Shown: positions 38,542 through 48,364, counted from the first letter of the stretch. The stretch is 64,000 nt of DNA from Rhodobacteraceae bacterium IMCC1335 (GCA_039640495.1 CP046864.1:3087001-3151000), one strand, 5' to 3'. Translations and numbers: made by a program. Notes: generated from the sequence alone by a model not told the origin.

Positions 38542-39299
38542 TATACTGCTCCTGCTTCTTTAAGTTTTTCCACCAGCTCATCGACCGAGCCCACCTTAAT
38601 CCCGGCCGAACGCGCTTCGGGTTCGCCCGTATTCACAATGCTCAGGCGCGGCGCGATATCAACGCCCAATTCCGCCGCAGTTTTTTGATCCAAAGGCTTT
38701 TTCTTAGCCTTCATTATATTGGGCAGCGAGGCATAACGAGGCTCATTCAACCGCAAGTCAACGGTAACGATCGCCGGCATGGTTACTTTAATCGTTTGCA
38801 AACCGCCATCGACCTCGCGGGTGACAACCGCGGCATCGCCCTCAACGCTCAATTCAGATGCAAAGGTGGCCTGTGACCAGCCCAACAGCGCGGCCAGCAT
38901 TTGACCGGTTGCGTTCATATCATTGTCGATGGCTTGCTTGCCGCAGAGCACCAAACCCGGCTGCTCTTCCTCCACAATCGCTTTGAGTATTTTTGCCACG
39001 GCCAAAGGCTCGATATCTTGATGTACGTCTTCGGCGGCAACCACAAGAATTGCGCGATCCGCGCCCATGGCCAAGGCGGTGCGCAAGGTTTCTTGTGCTT
39101 TTTCAACGCCAACAGACACCGCGATAATCTCATCTGCCTTGCCCGCCTCTTTCAGCCGGATTGCTTCCTCAACGGCAATTTCATCAAACGGGTTCATCGA
39201 CATTTTGACATTGGCCAAATCAACGCCAGACCCATCCGCTTTCACGCGCACTTTCACATTATAATCTATTACGCGTTTGACAGGCACCAATACCTTCAT
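38541..39299 (-). CDS. etfB: Electron transfer flavoprotein subunit beta
   Basis: EtfB is the AMP-binding subunit of the ETF heterodimer. The 252-aa protein starts [20 protein letters not shown], contains the [16 protein letters not shown] segment near residue 37 and the ETF-beta signature region [31 protein letters not shown] ribosome-binding stretch precedes the ATG. First gene of the etfBA transcript. Confidence 0.97.
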   Translation of the reverse strand: MKVLVPVKRVIDYNVKVRVKADGSGVDLANVKMSMNPFDEIAVEEAIRLKEAGKADEIIAVSVGVEKAQETLRTALAMGADRAILVVAAEDVHQDIEPLAVAKILKAIVEEEQPGLVLCGKQAIDNDMNATGQMLAALLGWSQATFASELSVEGDAAVVTREVDGGLQTIKVTMPAIVTVDLRLNEPRYASLPNIMKAKKKPLDQKTAAELGVDIAPRLSIVNTGEPEARSAGIKVGSVDELVEKLKEAGAV

Positions 39300-39449
39300 G
39301 GGGAGATCTCCTTCGCAATTTACGCTTTACAGCGTATCACCCATCCAAAATCCCACCCGTGATAATCCTATGAGGCCGGAAACGACAGCAAAAAATCGTC
39401 ACAGTAGGGGTCTAGGACGTCGCGTTTTTATAAAAAAATGCAATTTATC

Positions 39450-40022
39450 TTATCTATTTGCACCGGGAACCCATAATATGTCGTCAGCGCCGGCATTATT
39501 GGCGACGCGGCCTGCCACGAAGAACCAATCGCTCAACCGGTTCAAATACCGCACGGCATCCGGGTTGATCGCTTCCATGGTTGCAAGCTCAACACAAAGG
39601 CGCTCTGCACGGCGCGCCACGGTGCGGCACACGTGTAGATGCGCTGACAACACGCTGCCGCCGGGCAAAATAAAGCTGCGCAAGGGTGAAAGCTTGGCAT
39701 TTAGAACATCAATTTCATTTTCCAAACGCGTCACTTGCGATCCCGCCATGCGCAAGGGCGCGTATTCGGCTTCATGATCGCGTTCCATCTCGGGACGGCA
39801 CAGATCCGCGCCCAAATCAAACAGATCGTTCTGGATCAAGGAAAGCCATTGCCCCATATCACCCTCTGCATGCAACCGGGCAACGCCCACCGTGGCGTTT
39901 AACTCATCCACCGTGCCATAGGCGTTCACGCGCATGGAATGTTTGGCCACACGCGTGCCATTGCCCAACGCGGTTTCACCATCATCTCCGGTTTTGGTGT
40001 AGATTTTGTTTAAAACAACCAT
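39450..40022 (-). CDS. Cob(I)alamin adenosyltransferase, PduO type
   Basis: The enzyme transfers the adenosyl group of ATP to cob(I)alamin (or cobyrinic acid a,c-diamide) to form the B12 coenzyme. The 190-aa length is normal. The N-terminal ATP-binding motif IYTKTGDDGETALGNG is present, as is the late RYLNRLSDWFFVAGR signature. The start at 40022 (MVVLNKIYTKTG) follows AAGGAGACTGAG. It lies 10 bp after a small membrane-protein gene on the same strand; the pairing suggests a shared transcript. Confidence 0.94.
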   Translation of the reverse strand: MVVLNKIYTKTGDDGETALGNGTRVAKHSMRVNAYGTVDELNATVGVARLHAEGDMGQWLSLIQNDLFDLGADLCRPEMERDHEAEYAPLRMAGSQVTRLENEIDVLNAKLSPLRSFILPGGSVLSAHLHVCRTVARRAERLCVELATMEAINPDAVRYLNRLSDWFFVAGRVANNAGADDILWVPGANR

Positions 40023-40032
40023 CTCAGTCTCC

Positions 40033-40245
40033 TTAACCCGCAAAATAAACGAAAAGCAAAATCAACAGCACTGCGATGAATTGCGCAAAAATACGCAAGC
40101 GCATCAATTTATTTGCGTATTTACGATTGAATTCACCACCCCGACCAAAACCTCCAATGCCAATCATCAAGATGATTGCCACTGCTGCCATAGCTAAAAT
40201 AACGATAATAAAAAGGGGATCTTGCGCCATATTCTGTGTTTCCAT
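40033..40245 (-). CDS. Small twin-transmembrane protein (HIG1-like)
   Basis: The 70-aa protein has two predicted helices, PLFIIVILAMAAVAIILMIG and LRIFAQFIAVLLILLFVYFA, joined by a short basic loop (GRGGEFNRKYANKLMR). This hairpin topology and the RKYANKLMRxR segment resemble HIG1-domain (twin-transmembrane) proteins common beside the cobalamin adenosyltransferase in Rhodobacteraceae. A GAGGCAG ribosome-binding site supports the start at 40245; an alternative ATG lies five codons later. Function unknown. Confidence 0.78.
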   Translation of the reverse strand: METQNMAQDPLFIIVILAMAAVAIILMIGIGGFGRGGEFNRKYANKLMRLRIFAQFIAVLLILLFVYFAG

Positions 40246-40320
40246 TCTGCCTCAAGTTTTATGTAGGCGTCTTCTTCCAAAAAGCGAAGGCCAATCTCCA
40301 TGATTATGCGTCCCAGCCCC

Positions 40321-41154
40321 TTAACCGCGGGTCAGCAGATAATCCAAAGCGCGCTGTGGCAGCAAGCGGCGCATCCAACTGGCCATATAGGTGGGAGCGG
40401 TCACATAATAGTTGGCTCTTGGTTTCTTAACGCTGAGCGCGCGCAGCAGCGTATCGCTGACCGCACTGGCCGGCAATTCAAACTTATCTGGCCCCGCATC
40501 TTCATACAGACGTTTTACCAAGTGACGTTCATAAAATGCCGCGCGGGCTGATCCGCGCCAATCAATCCATTTCTCAAAATGTGGAATTGCGTTTTGACGG
40601 ATATGACTGGTGATCGGCCCGGGTTGAATAAGCACCACGTCAATCGGACTATCGCGCATTTCAAGCCGCAAAGTATGCGTCAACCCTTCCAGCGCAAATT
40701 TGCTGGCCACATACGCCCCCCGCCATGGCAAGGCAACGAAGCCCAGCACTGAAGAACAATTGAGAATGCGTCCAGAACCCTGCGCGCGCATGATTGGAAT
40801 GACTTGGCGGGTTAAATCGTGATATCCAAAGAGATTGGTTTCAAACAAAGCCGCCAAAGCGGCGCGCGGCAGATCCTCGACCGCGCCGGGGCAGGCAAAA
40901 GCGCCATTGTTGAACAAGGCATCAAGGCGCCCATCGGTTTTTTCGAGCACTTCGTGTAACCCCGATGCGATGGTGGCTTCAAGGCTGTAATCTATTCGCA
41001 CGCTCTCCAATCCCTCGGCACGCAGACGTGCCACATCATCCGCTTTCCGGCAGCTGGCAAAAACCCGCCAACCTTCCGCCTGCAGCCGATGCGCCGCATC
41101 ATAGCCAATGCCGGAGGAACATCCGGTGATGAGAATCGATTTTTGCTGAATCAT
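40321..41154 (-). CDS. Short-chain dehydrogenase/reductase
   Basis: The 277-aa classical SDR has the nucleotide-binding motif ITGCSSGIGYDAAH at the N-terminus, an NNGAF version of NNAG, the catalytic serine in NCSSVLGFVALPWRGAYVAS, and the YVASK active-site tyrosine and lysine, followed by the PGPITS motif. The start at 41154 (MIQQKSILITG) is preferred; a GTG at 41181 would add nine residues. It stands alone, and the substrate is unknown. Confidence 0.88.
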   Translation of the reverse strand: MIQQKSILITGCSSGIGYDAAHRLQAEGWRVFASCRKADDVARLRAEGLESVRIDYSLEATIASGLHEVLEKTDGRLDALFNNGAFACPGAVEDLPRAALAALFETNLFGYHDLTRQVIPIMRAQGSGRILNCSSVLGFVALPWRGAYVASKFALEGLTHTLRLEMRDSPIDVVLIQPGPITSHIRQNAIPHFEKWIDWRGSARAAFYERHLVKRLYEDAGPDKFELPASAVSDTLLRALSVKKPRANYYVTAPTYMASWMRRLLPQRALDYLLTRG

Positions 41155-41325
41155 TTTTTTATCCGATTTTAACGCGATCACCCTTGCGCATAATTTCTAG
41201 AAGGAGGCAATGTTTTTACGGTTCTTACGGCTAACCAACCAGAAATGGATGTTTAAAGCAGACCGGTTGAAAAATTATGTCGCTGCCGCTTTACCTGCCA
41301 GAACGCAGCGGCTATCACATCATCT

Positions 41326-43650
41326 ATGGATGAAATAACCGACGACCCCAATATAGATGGCATCACCTCTGAACCGCTACGGCGGGCGATTGGCGATCGG
41401 TATTTAACCTACGCGCTCTCTACGATCATGCATCGCGCCCTGCCCGATGCCCGCGATGGCTTGAAGCCAGTGCATCGCCGCATCCTTTATGCGATGCGCG
41501 AATTGCGCCTCAGCGCAACTGGCGGGTTTCGTAAATCGGCCAAGATCAGCGGCGATGTGATGGGCAATTATCATCCCCATGGCGATGCTGCGATCTATGA
41601 TGCGATGGCGCGCTTGGCCCAAGATTTCAATGTGCGTTACACGCTTGTCGATGGCCAGGGAAATTTTGGTAATATTGACGGCGATAACCCTGCGGCCAGC
41701 CGCTATACAGAAGCGCGCATGACCGCAGTTGCCGAAGCACTTTTGGAAGGTTTGAACGAAAACGCGGTTGATTTTCGCGAAAATTACGATGGCACTTTGA
41801 GCGAGCCCGTGGTGCTGCCCGCCAGCTTCCCCAACCTTCTGGCCAATGGCTCAAGCGGCATCGCGGTTGGCATGGCAACCAATATTCCACCGCACAATAT
41901 TGCCGAACTTTGCGATGCCTGCTTGCATTTGATCAAAACACCAGACGCCCGAGACGATACGCTCTTGACCTATGTAAAAGGCCCCGATTTCCCTACCGGT
42001 GGCGTGATCGTAGAAACCCCTGAAGCGATGGCGCAAGCCTATCGTAGCGGCCGCGGTTCCTTTCGGTTGCGGTGCAAATGGCATGTCGAAGACCTTGGGC
42101 GCGGGCAATGGCAAATTGTGATAACGGAAATTCCGTTTCAAGTTCAAAAATCCAAGTTAATCGAAAAAATCGCTGAATTAATCCAACTGAAAAAGCTACC
42201 GATTTTGGGTGATGTGCGCGATGAAAGCGCAGAAGATATCCGCCTCATCATCGAGCCACGGTCGAAAAACGTCGATCCGGATATGTTGATGGGTATGATG
42301 TATCGCAACTCGGATCTGGAAATTCGCTTTGCGATGAACATGAATGTCTTGATCGATGGGCTGACCCCAAAAGTTTGCAGCATGAAAGAGGTGTTGCGGG
42401 CCTTTTTGGATCACCGCCAAGAGGTGCTTTTGCGCCGTAGCAAATACCGAATTGATAAAATAGATCATCGGTTGGAAGTTTTAAACGGCTTGATCATCGC
42501 ATTTTTGAATCTGGATCGGGTGATCGATATTATCCGCTATGATGAGGATCCAAAAGCCGCGCTGATGGCCGAAATCTGGGATCCCTCAAAACCCCGCGCC
42601 ACCTCTGAGGCCGATTATCGCGGCCCAAATCTTGAACAAATTGGCAGCCTCAGCGAAGTTCAAGCGGAAGCTATCTTAAACATGCGCCTTCGCTCGTTAC
42701 GGCGCTTGGAAGAGGTGCAATTGGTGAATGAGCGCGAGGCATTGACCCTCGAGCGTGCGGGCTTGCAGGCCCTGCTGGATGATACGGCGCTGCAATGGGC
42801 GAAAGTGTCCGAAGAAATCAAAGCCACAAAAAAACAATTCGGCAAAGACTATGCTGGTGGCGCGCGGCGTACGGTTTTTTCAGAAGCACGAGACGTTGAA
42901 GATGTGCCGATGGAAGCGATGATCGATCGCGAACCAATCACTGTTGTCTGCAGTAAAATGGGCTGGATCCGCGCAATGACCGGGCATATCGACCTTGCCC
43001 GCGAGCTTAAATTCAAGGATGGCGACGAAAGCGCCTTTATATTCCACGCTGAAACCACCGATAGGCTTTTGGTCTTTGCCAGCAACGGCCGCTTCTACAC
43101 AATCTCGGCCGCCAATCTGCCCGGAGGGCGAGGTATGGGCGAGCCACTACGGTTGATGATAGATTTGCCCAATGACTGCGAAATACTGGATATTTTAATT
43201 CATAAACCCGGGCGCCGATTGTTGGTGGCCTCTTCTGCAGGGGATGGGTTTATCGTACCAGAAGACGAAATCATCGCCCAAACGCGCAGCGGCAGACAAG
43301 TGCTGAACGTCCGCGGCGATATCAAGGCAAAGACCTGCTTGCCGATTGCAGGGGATCACGTCGCGGTTGTGGGTGAAAATCGAAAAGTCTTGGTATTTTC
43401 GATTGAAGAGCTTCCCGAAATGAACCGCGGCAAAGGCGTGCGGCTGCAAAAATATAAAGATGGCGGCCTGTCAGACGTAACCACCTTTGATATGGCCGCG
43501 GGTCTCAGCTGGCTAGATCCGGCAGGACGCACGCGCACCGAAACGGATCTGCTGGAATGGACCTCAAAACGGGCCAGCGCGGGCCGCATGGCACCGCGCG
43601 GATTCCCGCGCGACAACCGCTTTACAAAACCGCCCGCGTCAAACGATTAA
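41326..43650 (+). CDS. parC: DNA topoisomerase IV subunit A
   Basis: ParC is the DNA-cleaving subunit of topoisomerase IV, which unlinks daughter chromosomes. The 774-aa size fits alphaproteobacterial ParC rather than GyrA. The N-terminal region has YLTYALSTIMHRALPDARDG then LKPVHRRILYAM. The catalytic tyrosine lies in NPAASRYTEARMTAVAE. The quinolone-determining region (GDVMGNYHPHGDAAIYDAMA) carries the usual helix. The C-terminal blades are shorter and less regular than in GyrA. Its last 12 bp overlap convergently with the glycerate kinase gene. Confidence 0.93.
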   Translation: MDEITDDPNIDGITSEPLRRAIGDRYLTYALSTIMHRALPDARDGLKPVHRRILYAMRELRLSATGGFRKSAKISGDVMGNYHPHGDAAIYDAMARLAQDFNVRYTLVDGQGNFGNIDGDNPAASRYTEARMTAVAEALLEGLNENAVDFRENYDGTLSEPVVLPASFPNLLANGSSGIAVGMATNIPPHNIAELCDACLHLIKTPDARDDTLLTYVKGPDFPTGGVIVETPEAMAQAYRSGRGSFRLRCKWHVEDLGRGQWQIVITEIPFQVQKSKLIEKIAELIQLKKLPILGDVRDESAEDIRLIIEPRSKNVDPDMLMGMMYRNSDLEIRFAMNMNVLIDGLTPKVCSMKEVLRAFLDHRQEVLLRRSKYRIDKIDHRLEVLNGLIIAFLNLDRVIDIIRYDEDPKAALMAEIWDPSKPRATSEADYRGPNLEQIGSLSEVQAEAILNMRLRSLRRLEEVQLVNEREALTLERAGLQALLDDTALQWAKVSEEIKATKKQFGKDYAGGARRTVFSEARDVEDVPMEAMIDREPITVVCSKMGWIRAMTGHIDLARELKFKDGDESAFIFHAETTDRLLVFASNGRFYTISAANLPGGRGMGEPLRLMIDLPNDCEILDILIHKPGRRLLVASSAGDGFIVPEDEIIAQTRSGRQVLNVRGDIKAKTCLPIAGDHVAVVGENRKVLVFSIEELPEMNRGKGVRLQKYKDGGLSDVTTFDMAAGLSWLDPAGRTRTETDLLEWTSKRASAGRMAPRGFPRDNRFTKPPASND

Positions 43651-44895
43651 AAGCGCGCGGAAATCATTCACATTGGTGCCTGTCGGCCCTGGCGAAAATA
43701 ATTCACCCAAGGCCTCAAAAGCGCTGAACGCATCATTATTGGCAAGCGAGGCCCTTGGCTGAAGGCCCAGTTTCTGCAGCCGTACCAACGTATCCGGGCC
43801 AATAAAGGCCCCAGCATTGCTTTCAGAACCATCAATACCATCAGTGTCGGCGGCAAAGCCGTAGACGCCTGCCATCCCATCAAGCGCAATGGCCAAAGCC
43901 AAAAGAAACTCTGTATTGCGCCCGCCGCGCCCATTGCCCTTTAACGTGACGGTGGTTTCCCCGCCTGACAACAATAATACAGGTTTGCGAAACGGCCGAT
44001 CTCGCAGCGCAATTTCACGTGCCATGGCCGCATGCATGCGGGCAATATCCGCCGCCTCGCCCTCAATAGCATCAGACAGAATCATTGTGGGTATGCCCAG
44101 CGCACTGGCGCGCTGCGCCGCCGCTTCCAGCGATAAGCGCGCAGATCCAATCAACCGCGCATCATGCCCTTTAAATACAGGATCATCTGGCAAAGGGGCC
44201 TGCGCTGTGGCAATCGCGTCGCGCATGCGCTTTGGTAAATCAAGGCGATAATTATCAATTGCCGCCAAGGCTTCTGCGGCCCCGCGTTGATCGGGAAGGG
44301 TTGGCCCAGAAGCCACTTGCGCCAGATCATCGCCCGGAATATCGGATAATACCAAAGACAGAACCGGCGCTGGATAAGCCGCCGCCGCAAGCCGCCCGCC
44401 CTTGATTTTGCTGAATTGTTTGCGCAGCGCGTTCATCGAAGAGATGGGCGCCCCCGAGGCCAATAAAGCTGCGTTTAAACCCTGTTCATCGGCCAGGGTG
44501 AACCCCTCGGGTGGGCAAGGCAACAATGAGGATCCTCCGCCGCAGATCAACGCCACCACCAAATCATCCGGCGTCAAACCCGCAACCGCATTCAGCAGCG
44601 CGGCGCTGGCCCGCTCGCCCGCGGCATCCGGCACAGGATGTGCAGCCTCCAAAACCGTGATCGACTGACAGGGGGTTGCGTATCCATATCGGGTCACGAT
44701 AACGCCGGTGACCGGGGCCTCATAAAGCTCTTCAAAGGCAGCGGCCAATTGCGCGGCGCCTTTTCCAGCCCCCACCACAACCGTTCGGCCCTTCGGCGGG
44801 CTCGGCAAATGATGTTTCAGCACCGATTTGGCATCCGCAGCATCTACCGCCACCCCAAACAGCGTTTCAAACAGGTTTCTTGGATCTTGTATCAT
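43639..44895 (-). CDS. Glycerate 2-kinase (MOFRL family; also annotated hydroxypyruvate reductase)
   Basis: The 418-aa protein consists of an N-terminal DUF4147 domain (VVGAGKGAAQLAAAFEELYE, VALICGGGSSLLPCPPEG) and the C-terminal MOFRL domain (LLSGGETTVTLKGNGRGGRN then TEFLLALA). This family phosphorylates glycerate to 2-phosphoglycerate; older annotations call it TtuD. The start at 44895 begins MIQDPRNLFETLFGVAVD. It is convergent with parC and divergent from tpa, with a 339-bp interval. Confidence 0.9.
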   Translation of the reverse strand: MIQDPRNLFETLFGVAVDAADAKSVLKHHLPSPPKGRTVVVGAGKGAAQLAAAFEELYEAPVTGVIVTRYGYATPCQSITVLEAAHPVPDAAGERASAALLNAVAGLTPDDLVVALICGGGSSLLPCPPEGFTLADEQGLNAALLASGAPISSMNALRKQFSKIKGGRLAAAAYPAPVLSLVLSDIPGDDLAQVASGPTLPDQRGAAEALAAIDNYRLDLPKRMRDAIATAQAPLPDDPVFKGHDARLIGSARLSLEAAAQRASALGIPTMILSDAIEGEAADIARMHAAMAREIALRDRPFRKPVLLLSGGETTVTLKGNGRGGRNTEFLLALAIALDGMAGVYGFAADTDGIDGSESNAGAFIGPDTLVRLQKLGLQPRASLANNDAFSAFEALGELFSPGPTGTNVNDFRALLIV

Positions 44896-45114
44896 GCTTA
44901 TTTGCTAGCCTGAAGGCAGCACAGGGTAAAGAAAGAAAGGCAAAATAAATTTCAAGCGCAAATCCCAGCGCCAATCCACCTTAGCCTCGCCATGAAAAGA
45001 CCGATCAAACGGGGCGATGGTTAAAAACTTTTTTGCATCAAAAATCCGCATATTATGGTTTTGTTGACTCGATTCGGAGCCAGCCTTGCGATCTAAACTT
45101 CCAAAATTTCAATT

Positions 45115-45147
45115 TTGGACCTAAAATCAGTTATCAACTGGCCCTAT
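45115..45147 (+). promoter_or_regulatory. Pair of TauR-like operator repeats upstream of tpa
   Basis: TTGGACCTAA (45115-45124) and CTGGCCCTAT (45138-45147) are direct repeats whose starts are 23 bp apart. They resemble the CTGGACYTAA repeats reported for TauR of Rhodobacter capsulatus, with one and two mismatches. The same spacing recurs upstream of xsc. Confidence 0.65.
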
Positions 45148-45151
45148 CGAA

Positions 45152-45168
45152 AGCCTAAGAATTAGGCT
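45152..45168. repeat. Short inverted repeat in the tpa promoter region
   Basis: AGCCTAA, spacer GAA, TTAGGCT: perfect 7-bp arms, five bases past the second TauR-like repeat and 66 bp before the tpa start. It may be an additional protein site or an early mRNA hairpin. Confidence 0.45.
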
Positions 45169-45234
45169 GAATGAACCAAAGAGAAAACAAAGTCTGCCGA
45201 GCGATCGGGCGCATATAGAACAAGGAGACGTCAA

Positions 45235-46622
45235 ATGGACGGAGCGCTTTACGATAACGATATTTCCCATGTGGTCGAAGCTGACCGCGCCCATGTCTGG
45301 CATCACCTTATCCAGCACAAACCTTTTGAAACCAATGACCCCCGGATTATTGTCGAAGGCAAAGGCATTAAGGTTTGGGATCAAAACGGAAAAGAACATA
45401 TTGACGGTGTCTCTGGCGGCGTCTGGACGGTTAATGTCGGCTATGGGCGCGAAAGCATCGCCAACGCGGTACGCGACCAATTGATCAAGCTTAACTATTT
45501 TGCTGGCTCTGCGGGGTCGATTCCTGGGGCGCTGTTCTCGGAAAAACTGATTAGCAAAATGCCAGGTATGAGCCGGGTTTATTATTGCAACTCTGGATCT
45601 GAGGCGAATGAAAAAGCCTTTAAAATGGTGCGCCAGATCGCACATAAGCGCTATGGCGGCAAAAAACATAAAATCTTGTATCGTGACCGCGATTATCACG
45701 GCACCACCATCGCAACGCTGTCCGCCGGTGGCCAAGATGAGCGTAACGCCCAATACGGACCCTTTGCGCCTGGATTCATCCGGGTTCCCCATTGCTTGGA
45801 ATACCGCGCCCAGTGGGATCTGACAGGCGAAGCCTACGGCAAACGCGCCGCTGACGCGATTGAGGAGGTGATTTTGGCAGAAGGACCTGAAACCGTTGGC
45901 GCCTTGTGCCTTGAGCCCGTGACGGCTGGCGGCGGTATTATCACCCCCCGGAAGGCTATTGGGAACGCGTGCAAGAAATATGCATAAAATATGATATTTT
46001 GCTGCATATTGATGAAGTTGTCTGCGGCATCGGGCGCACCGGCACCTGGTTCGGGTATCAAAATTATGGGATCAAACCCGACATGGTTACGATGGCAAAA
46101 GGCGTGGCCTCGGGATATGCCGCAATCGCCTGCATGGTCACCACCGAAGCCGTTTTCGATATGTTCAAAGATGACGCCGGCGATAAGATGAATTATTTCC
46201 GCGATATTTCAACCTTTGGCGGCTGTACCGCCGGCCCGGCTGCGGCGATCGAAAATATGCGGATCATCGAAGATGAGGGGCTGCTCGACAATACGCTGGC
46301 GATGGGCGCGCATATGATCGAAAACCTAAATGCGTTGGCCGAAAAACATCCTGTGATCGGTGATGTGCGCGGGAAAGGGCTGTTCTGCGGCGCCGAACTG
46401 GTGGCCGACCGCGCCAGCAAAGAACCTGCTGATGAGAAGAAAGTACAGGCTGTTGTAGCCGATTGTATGGCCCAAGGCGTGATCATCGGAGCCACCAACC
46501 GGTCTTTGCCGGGCTTTAACAACTCGCTGTGTTTCAGCCCTGCGCTCATCGCCACAAAAGACGATATCAACCACATCACCGAGGCGGTTGATCAAGCGCT
46601 GGGGCGCGTATTCGCAAGCTAA
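45235..46622 (+). pseudogene. tpa: Taurine--pyruvate aminotransferase, frameshifted in a C-run
   Basis: Tpa transfers the amino group of taurine to pyruvate, giving sulfoacetaldehyde and alanine. The first frame (45235-45987) covers the N-terminal half (YYCNSGSEANEKAFKMVRQI, HGTTIATLS). The second (to 46622) covers the rest, with the PLP lysine in MVTMAKGVASGYAAIACM. The frame changes at the run of six C at 45944-45949: one extra C restores PPEGYWERVQEICIKYDILL, the expected continuation. Repaired, the protein is 462 aa, the normal size. Everything else is intact, so this is a sequencing error or a very recent lesion. The substrate is assigned from context (tauR, xsc). Confidence 0.85.
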
Positions 46623-46641
46623 GCCAGCCCCAAAAGCCATT

Positions 46642-46667
46642 CTCTTGCCCCAGGTAAGGGGCAAGAG
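46642..46667 (+). terminator. Strong hairpin after tpa
   Basis: CTCTTGCCCC (46642-46651), loop AGGTAA, GGGGCAAGAG (46658-46667): a perfect 10-bp stem 20 bp after the tpa stop. It has no T-run, so it may stop transcription only partly or protect the 3' end. Confidence 0.45.
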
Positions 46668-46779
46668 GCGCGCCATTGGGCCCGCATTTAGGCCAACCGA
46701 AAGGCCCACCCCACGCCTTTTATGCACCATATGAAAGCGCAGTATTCTGCGTTTACCTTTCTGAAAAAAACAGTCTAAA

Positions 46780-46789
46780 CTGGACTTAT
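46780..46789 (+). promoter_or_regulatory. Single TauR-like site overlapping the tauR start
   Basis: CTGGACTTAT differs from CTGGACYTAA only in the last base and covers the first two bases of the tauR start codon. Occupancy here could repress tauR itself; this is inference, and a second repeat at 23-bp spacing is not present. Confidence 0.4.
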
Positions 46790-48242
46790 GCCCATCCCAA
46801 TAGAAACTTTCTTTTTAGATCCAGACGCCGAGGGCACGCTGCAGGGCCGCATTCAACAAATGATCGCGGAAGGCATCCTATCGGGGCGATTTCAAAAATT
46901 TGAAAAATTGCCATCAACGCGGCGCCTTGCGACGCATTTGGGCATAAGCCGCATTACCGTTACATTGGCCTATACCGAATTACTGGCCAATGAATACCTG
47001 ACCTCGAAAGGACGCTCAGGATATTATGTGTCCCCCGAGGCGCCCGAACCGCCCCAGTTTAAACCGCTGCCTAAATCGGAAGAAAAGGTGGATTGGACAC
47101 GCGCCATCGCCAAGCATTACTCGGAAACATCCACTTTTGAAAAACCCGAAGATTGGGCGCGCTATAAATTTCCCTTCATTTATGGCCAAACCGATCCCTC
47201 GCTTTTTGATCACGCAAATTGGCGCGCCTGCGCAATGAAAGCGCTTGGAGCGAAAGACTTCCCATCTTTAACCGCCGATTACTTTGATCGCGATGATCCC
47301 GAGCTTATTGAATTTATCGCCCGGCAAACCTTGCCCCGACGTGGGATTATTGCAGCTCCAGACGAAATTTTAGTCACCTTGGGCGCGCAAAATGCTTTAT
47401 GGCTTTCAACCCAAGTGTTGCTCAACCAGCGCCGCAAAGCCGTGATCGAAAACCCTTGTTACCCGGCCTTGCGCGATATTCTGTACCAGTCGCGCTGCCA
47501 TATTTCCGCGGTGGATGTGGATGATTATGGCCTGCCCCCGCATCGGATCCCAAATGACAGCTCGGTTATATTCACGACTCCAAGCCACCAATGTCCGACA
47601 ACGGCCACCATGCCATTGCAACGCCGCAAAGCCCTATTGTCCAAAGCGCAAGCCTTAGACGCTTTAATCATCGAGGATGATTACGAATTCGAAATGTCGT
47701 TTTTGACGCCGCCATCTCCAGCCTTGAAATCATTGGATGAAGATGGCCGCGTTATTTACGTTGGGTCCTTCTCCAAATCGCTCTTTCCTGGGCTACGGCT
47801 TGGATATTTGGTCGGATCTGCGGCTTTTATCCGCGAAGCACGGGCGCTGCGTGCCAGCGTTCTGCGCCACCCCCCGGGCCATATTCAAAGAACCGCGGCC
47901 TATTTTCTGCGCCTTGGCCATTATGATGCGCTGATCAAACGCATGGGAAAAACATATTTACAGCGCAGCAAAATGATGGAGCAAGCAATCGCAGACCATG
48001 GCCTTGAAATTGCCGGGAAAGGCATGCATGGCGGCTCTTCTTTCTGGATGCGCGCGCCAAATGGATGTGACACCACTGAATTGGCCATTACGCTCAGAAA
48101 GCAAAGCGTGTTGATCGAACCAGGGCAAGCTTTTTTTAACGATAGCACACCACCCAAAAACTATTATCGTTTGGCGTTTTCTTCAATTTCCGCAGATAAA
48201 ATTAACGCGGGTATCGCAGGAATAGCCGCAATCCTGCGCTAA
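46788..48242 (+). CDS. tauR: TauR, MocR-type (GntR/aminotransferase) regulator of taurine genes
   Basis: The 484-aa protein joins an N-terminal GntR winged helix (IQQMIAEGILSGRFQKFEKL then PSTRRLATHLGISRITVTLAY) to a fold-type I aminotransferase-like domain. The PLP lysine is in VIYVGSFSKSLFPGLRLGYL. MocR proteins use PLP and an amino compound as effector; TauR activates taurine genes in Rhodobacter capsulatus. Assignment rests on position between tpa and xsc and on matching operators upstream of both. The start at 46788 (MPIPIETFFLDPDAEG) is family-like. Confidence 0.88.
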   Translation: MPIPIETFFLDPDAEGTLQGRIQQMIAEGILSGRFQKFEKLPSTRRLATHLGISRITVTLAYTELLANEYLTSKGRSGYYVSPEAPEPPQFKPLPKSEEKVDWTRAIAKHYSETSTFEKPEDWARYKFPFIYGQTDPSLFDHANWRACAMKALGAKDFPSLTADYFDRDDPELIEFIARQTLPRRGIIAAPDEILVTLGAQNALWLSTQVLLNQRRKAVIENPCYPALRDILYQSRCHISAVDVDDYGLPPHRIPNDSSVIFTTPSHQCPTTATMPLQRRKALLSKAQALDALIIEDDYEFEMSFLTPPSPALKSLDEDGRVIYVGSFSKSLFPGLRLGYLVGSAAFIREARALRASVLRHPPGHIQRTAAYFLRLGHYDALIKRMGKTYLQRSKMMEQAIADHGLEIAGKGMHGGSSFWMRAPNGCDTTELAITLRKQSVLIEPGQAFFNDSTPPKNYYRLAFSSISADKINAGIAGIAAILR

Positions 48243-48243
48243 T

Positions 48244-48276
48244 CTGGACCTATTTCGTGCGCCAAACTGGCCCTAA
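48244..48276 (+). promoter_or_regulatory. Pair of TauR-like operator repeats upstream of xsc
   Basis: CTGGACCTAT (48244-48253) and CTGGCCCTAA (48267-48276) are direct repeats with starts 23 bp apart, each differing from CTGGACYTAA at one base. They lie about 90 bp upstream of the xsc start, directly after the tauR stop. Confidence 0.68.
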
Positions 48277-48364
48277 CAGTCACGACGACGCCTTTGTAAA
48301 CAGGCGATGCAAATTATGGCTATGATGCCAGATTCGAAATCGTTCCCTCAGGAGACCCAGCAAG

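Larger units (their letters stand above)
44896..45234. promoter_or_regulatory. Divergent intergenic region upstream of tpa
   Basis: About 340 bp with no gene. The half nearest tpa carries two TauR-like direct repeats (45115-45147) and an inverted repeat (45152-45168); an AAGGAG ribosome-binding site lies just before tpa. The left half is presumably the promoter of the glycerate kinase gene. Confidence 0.6.
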
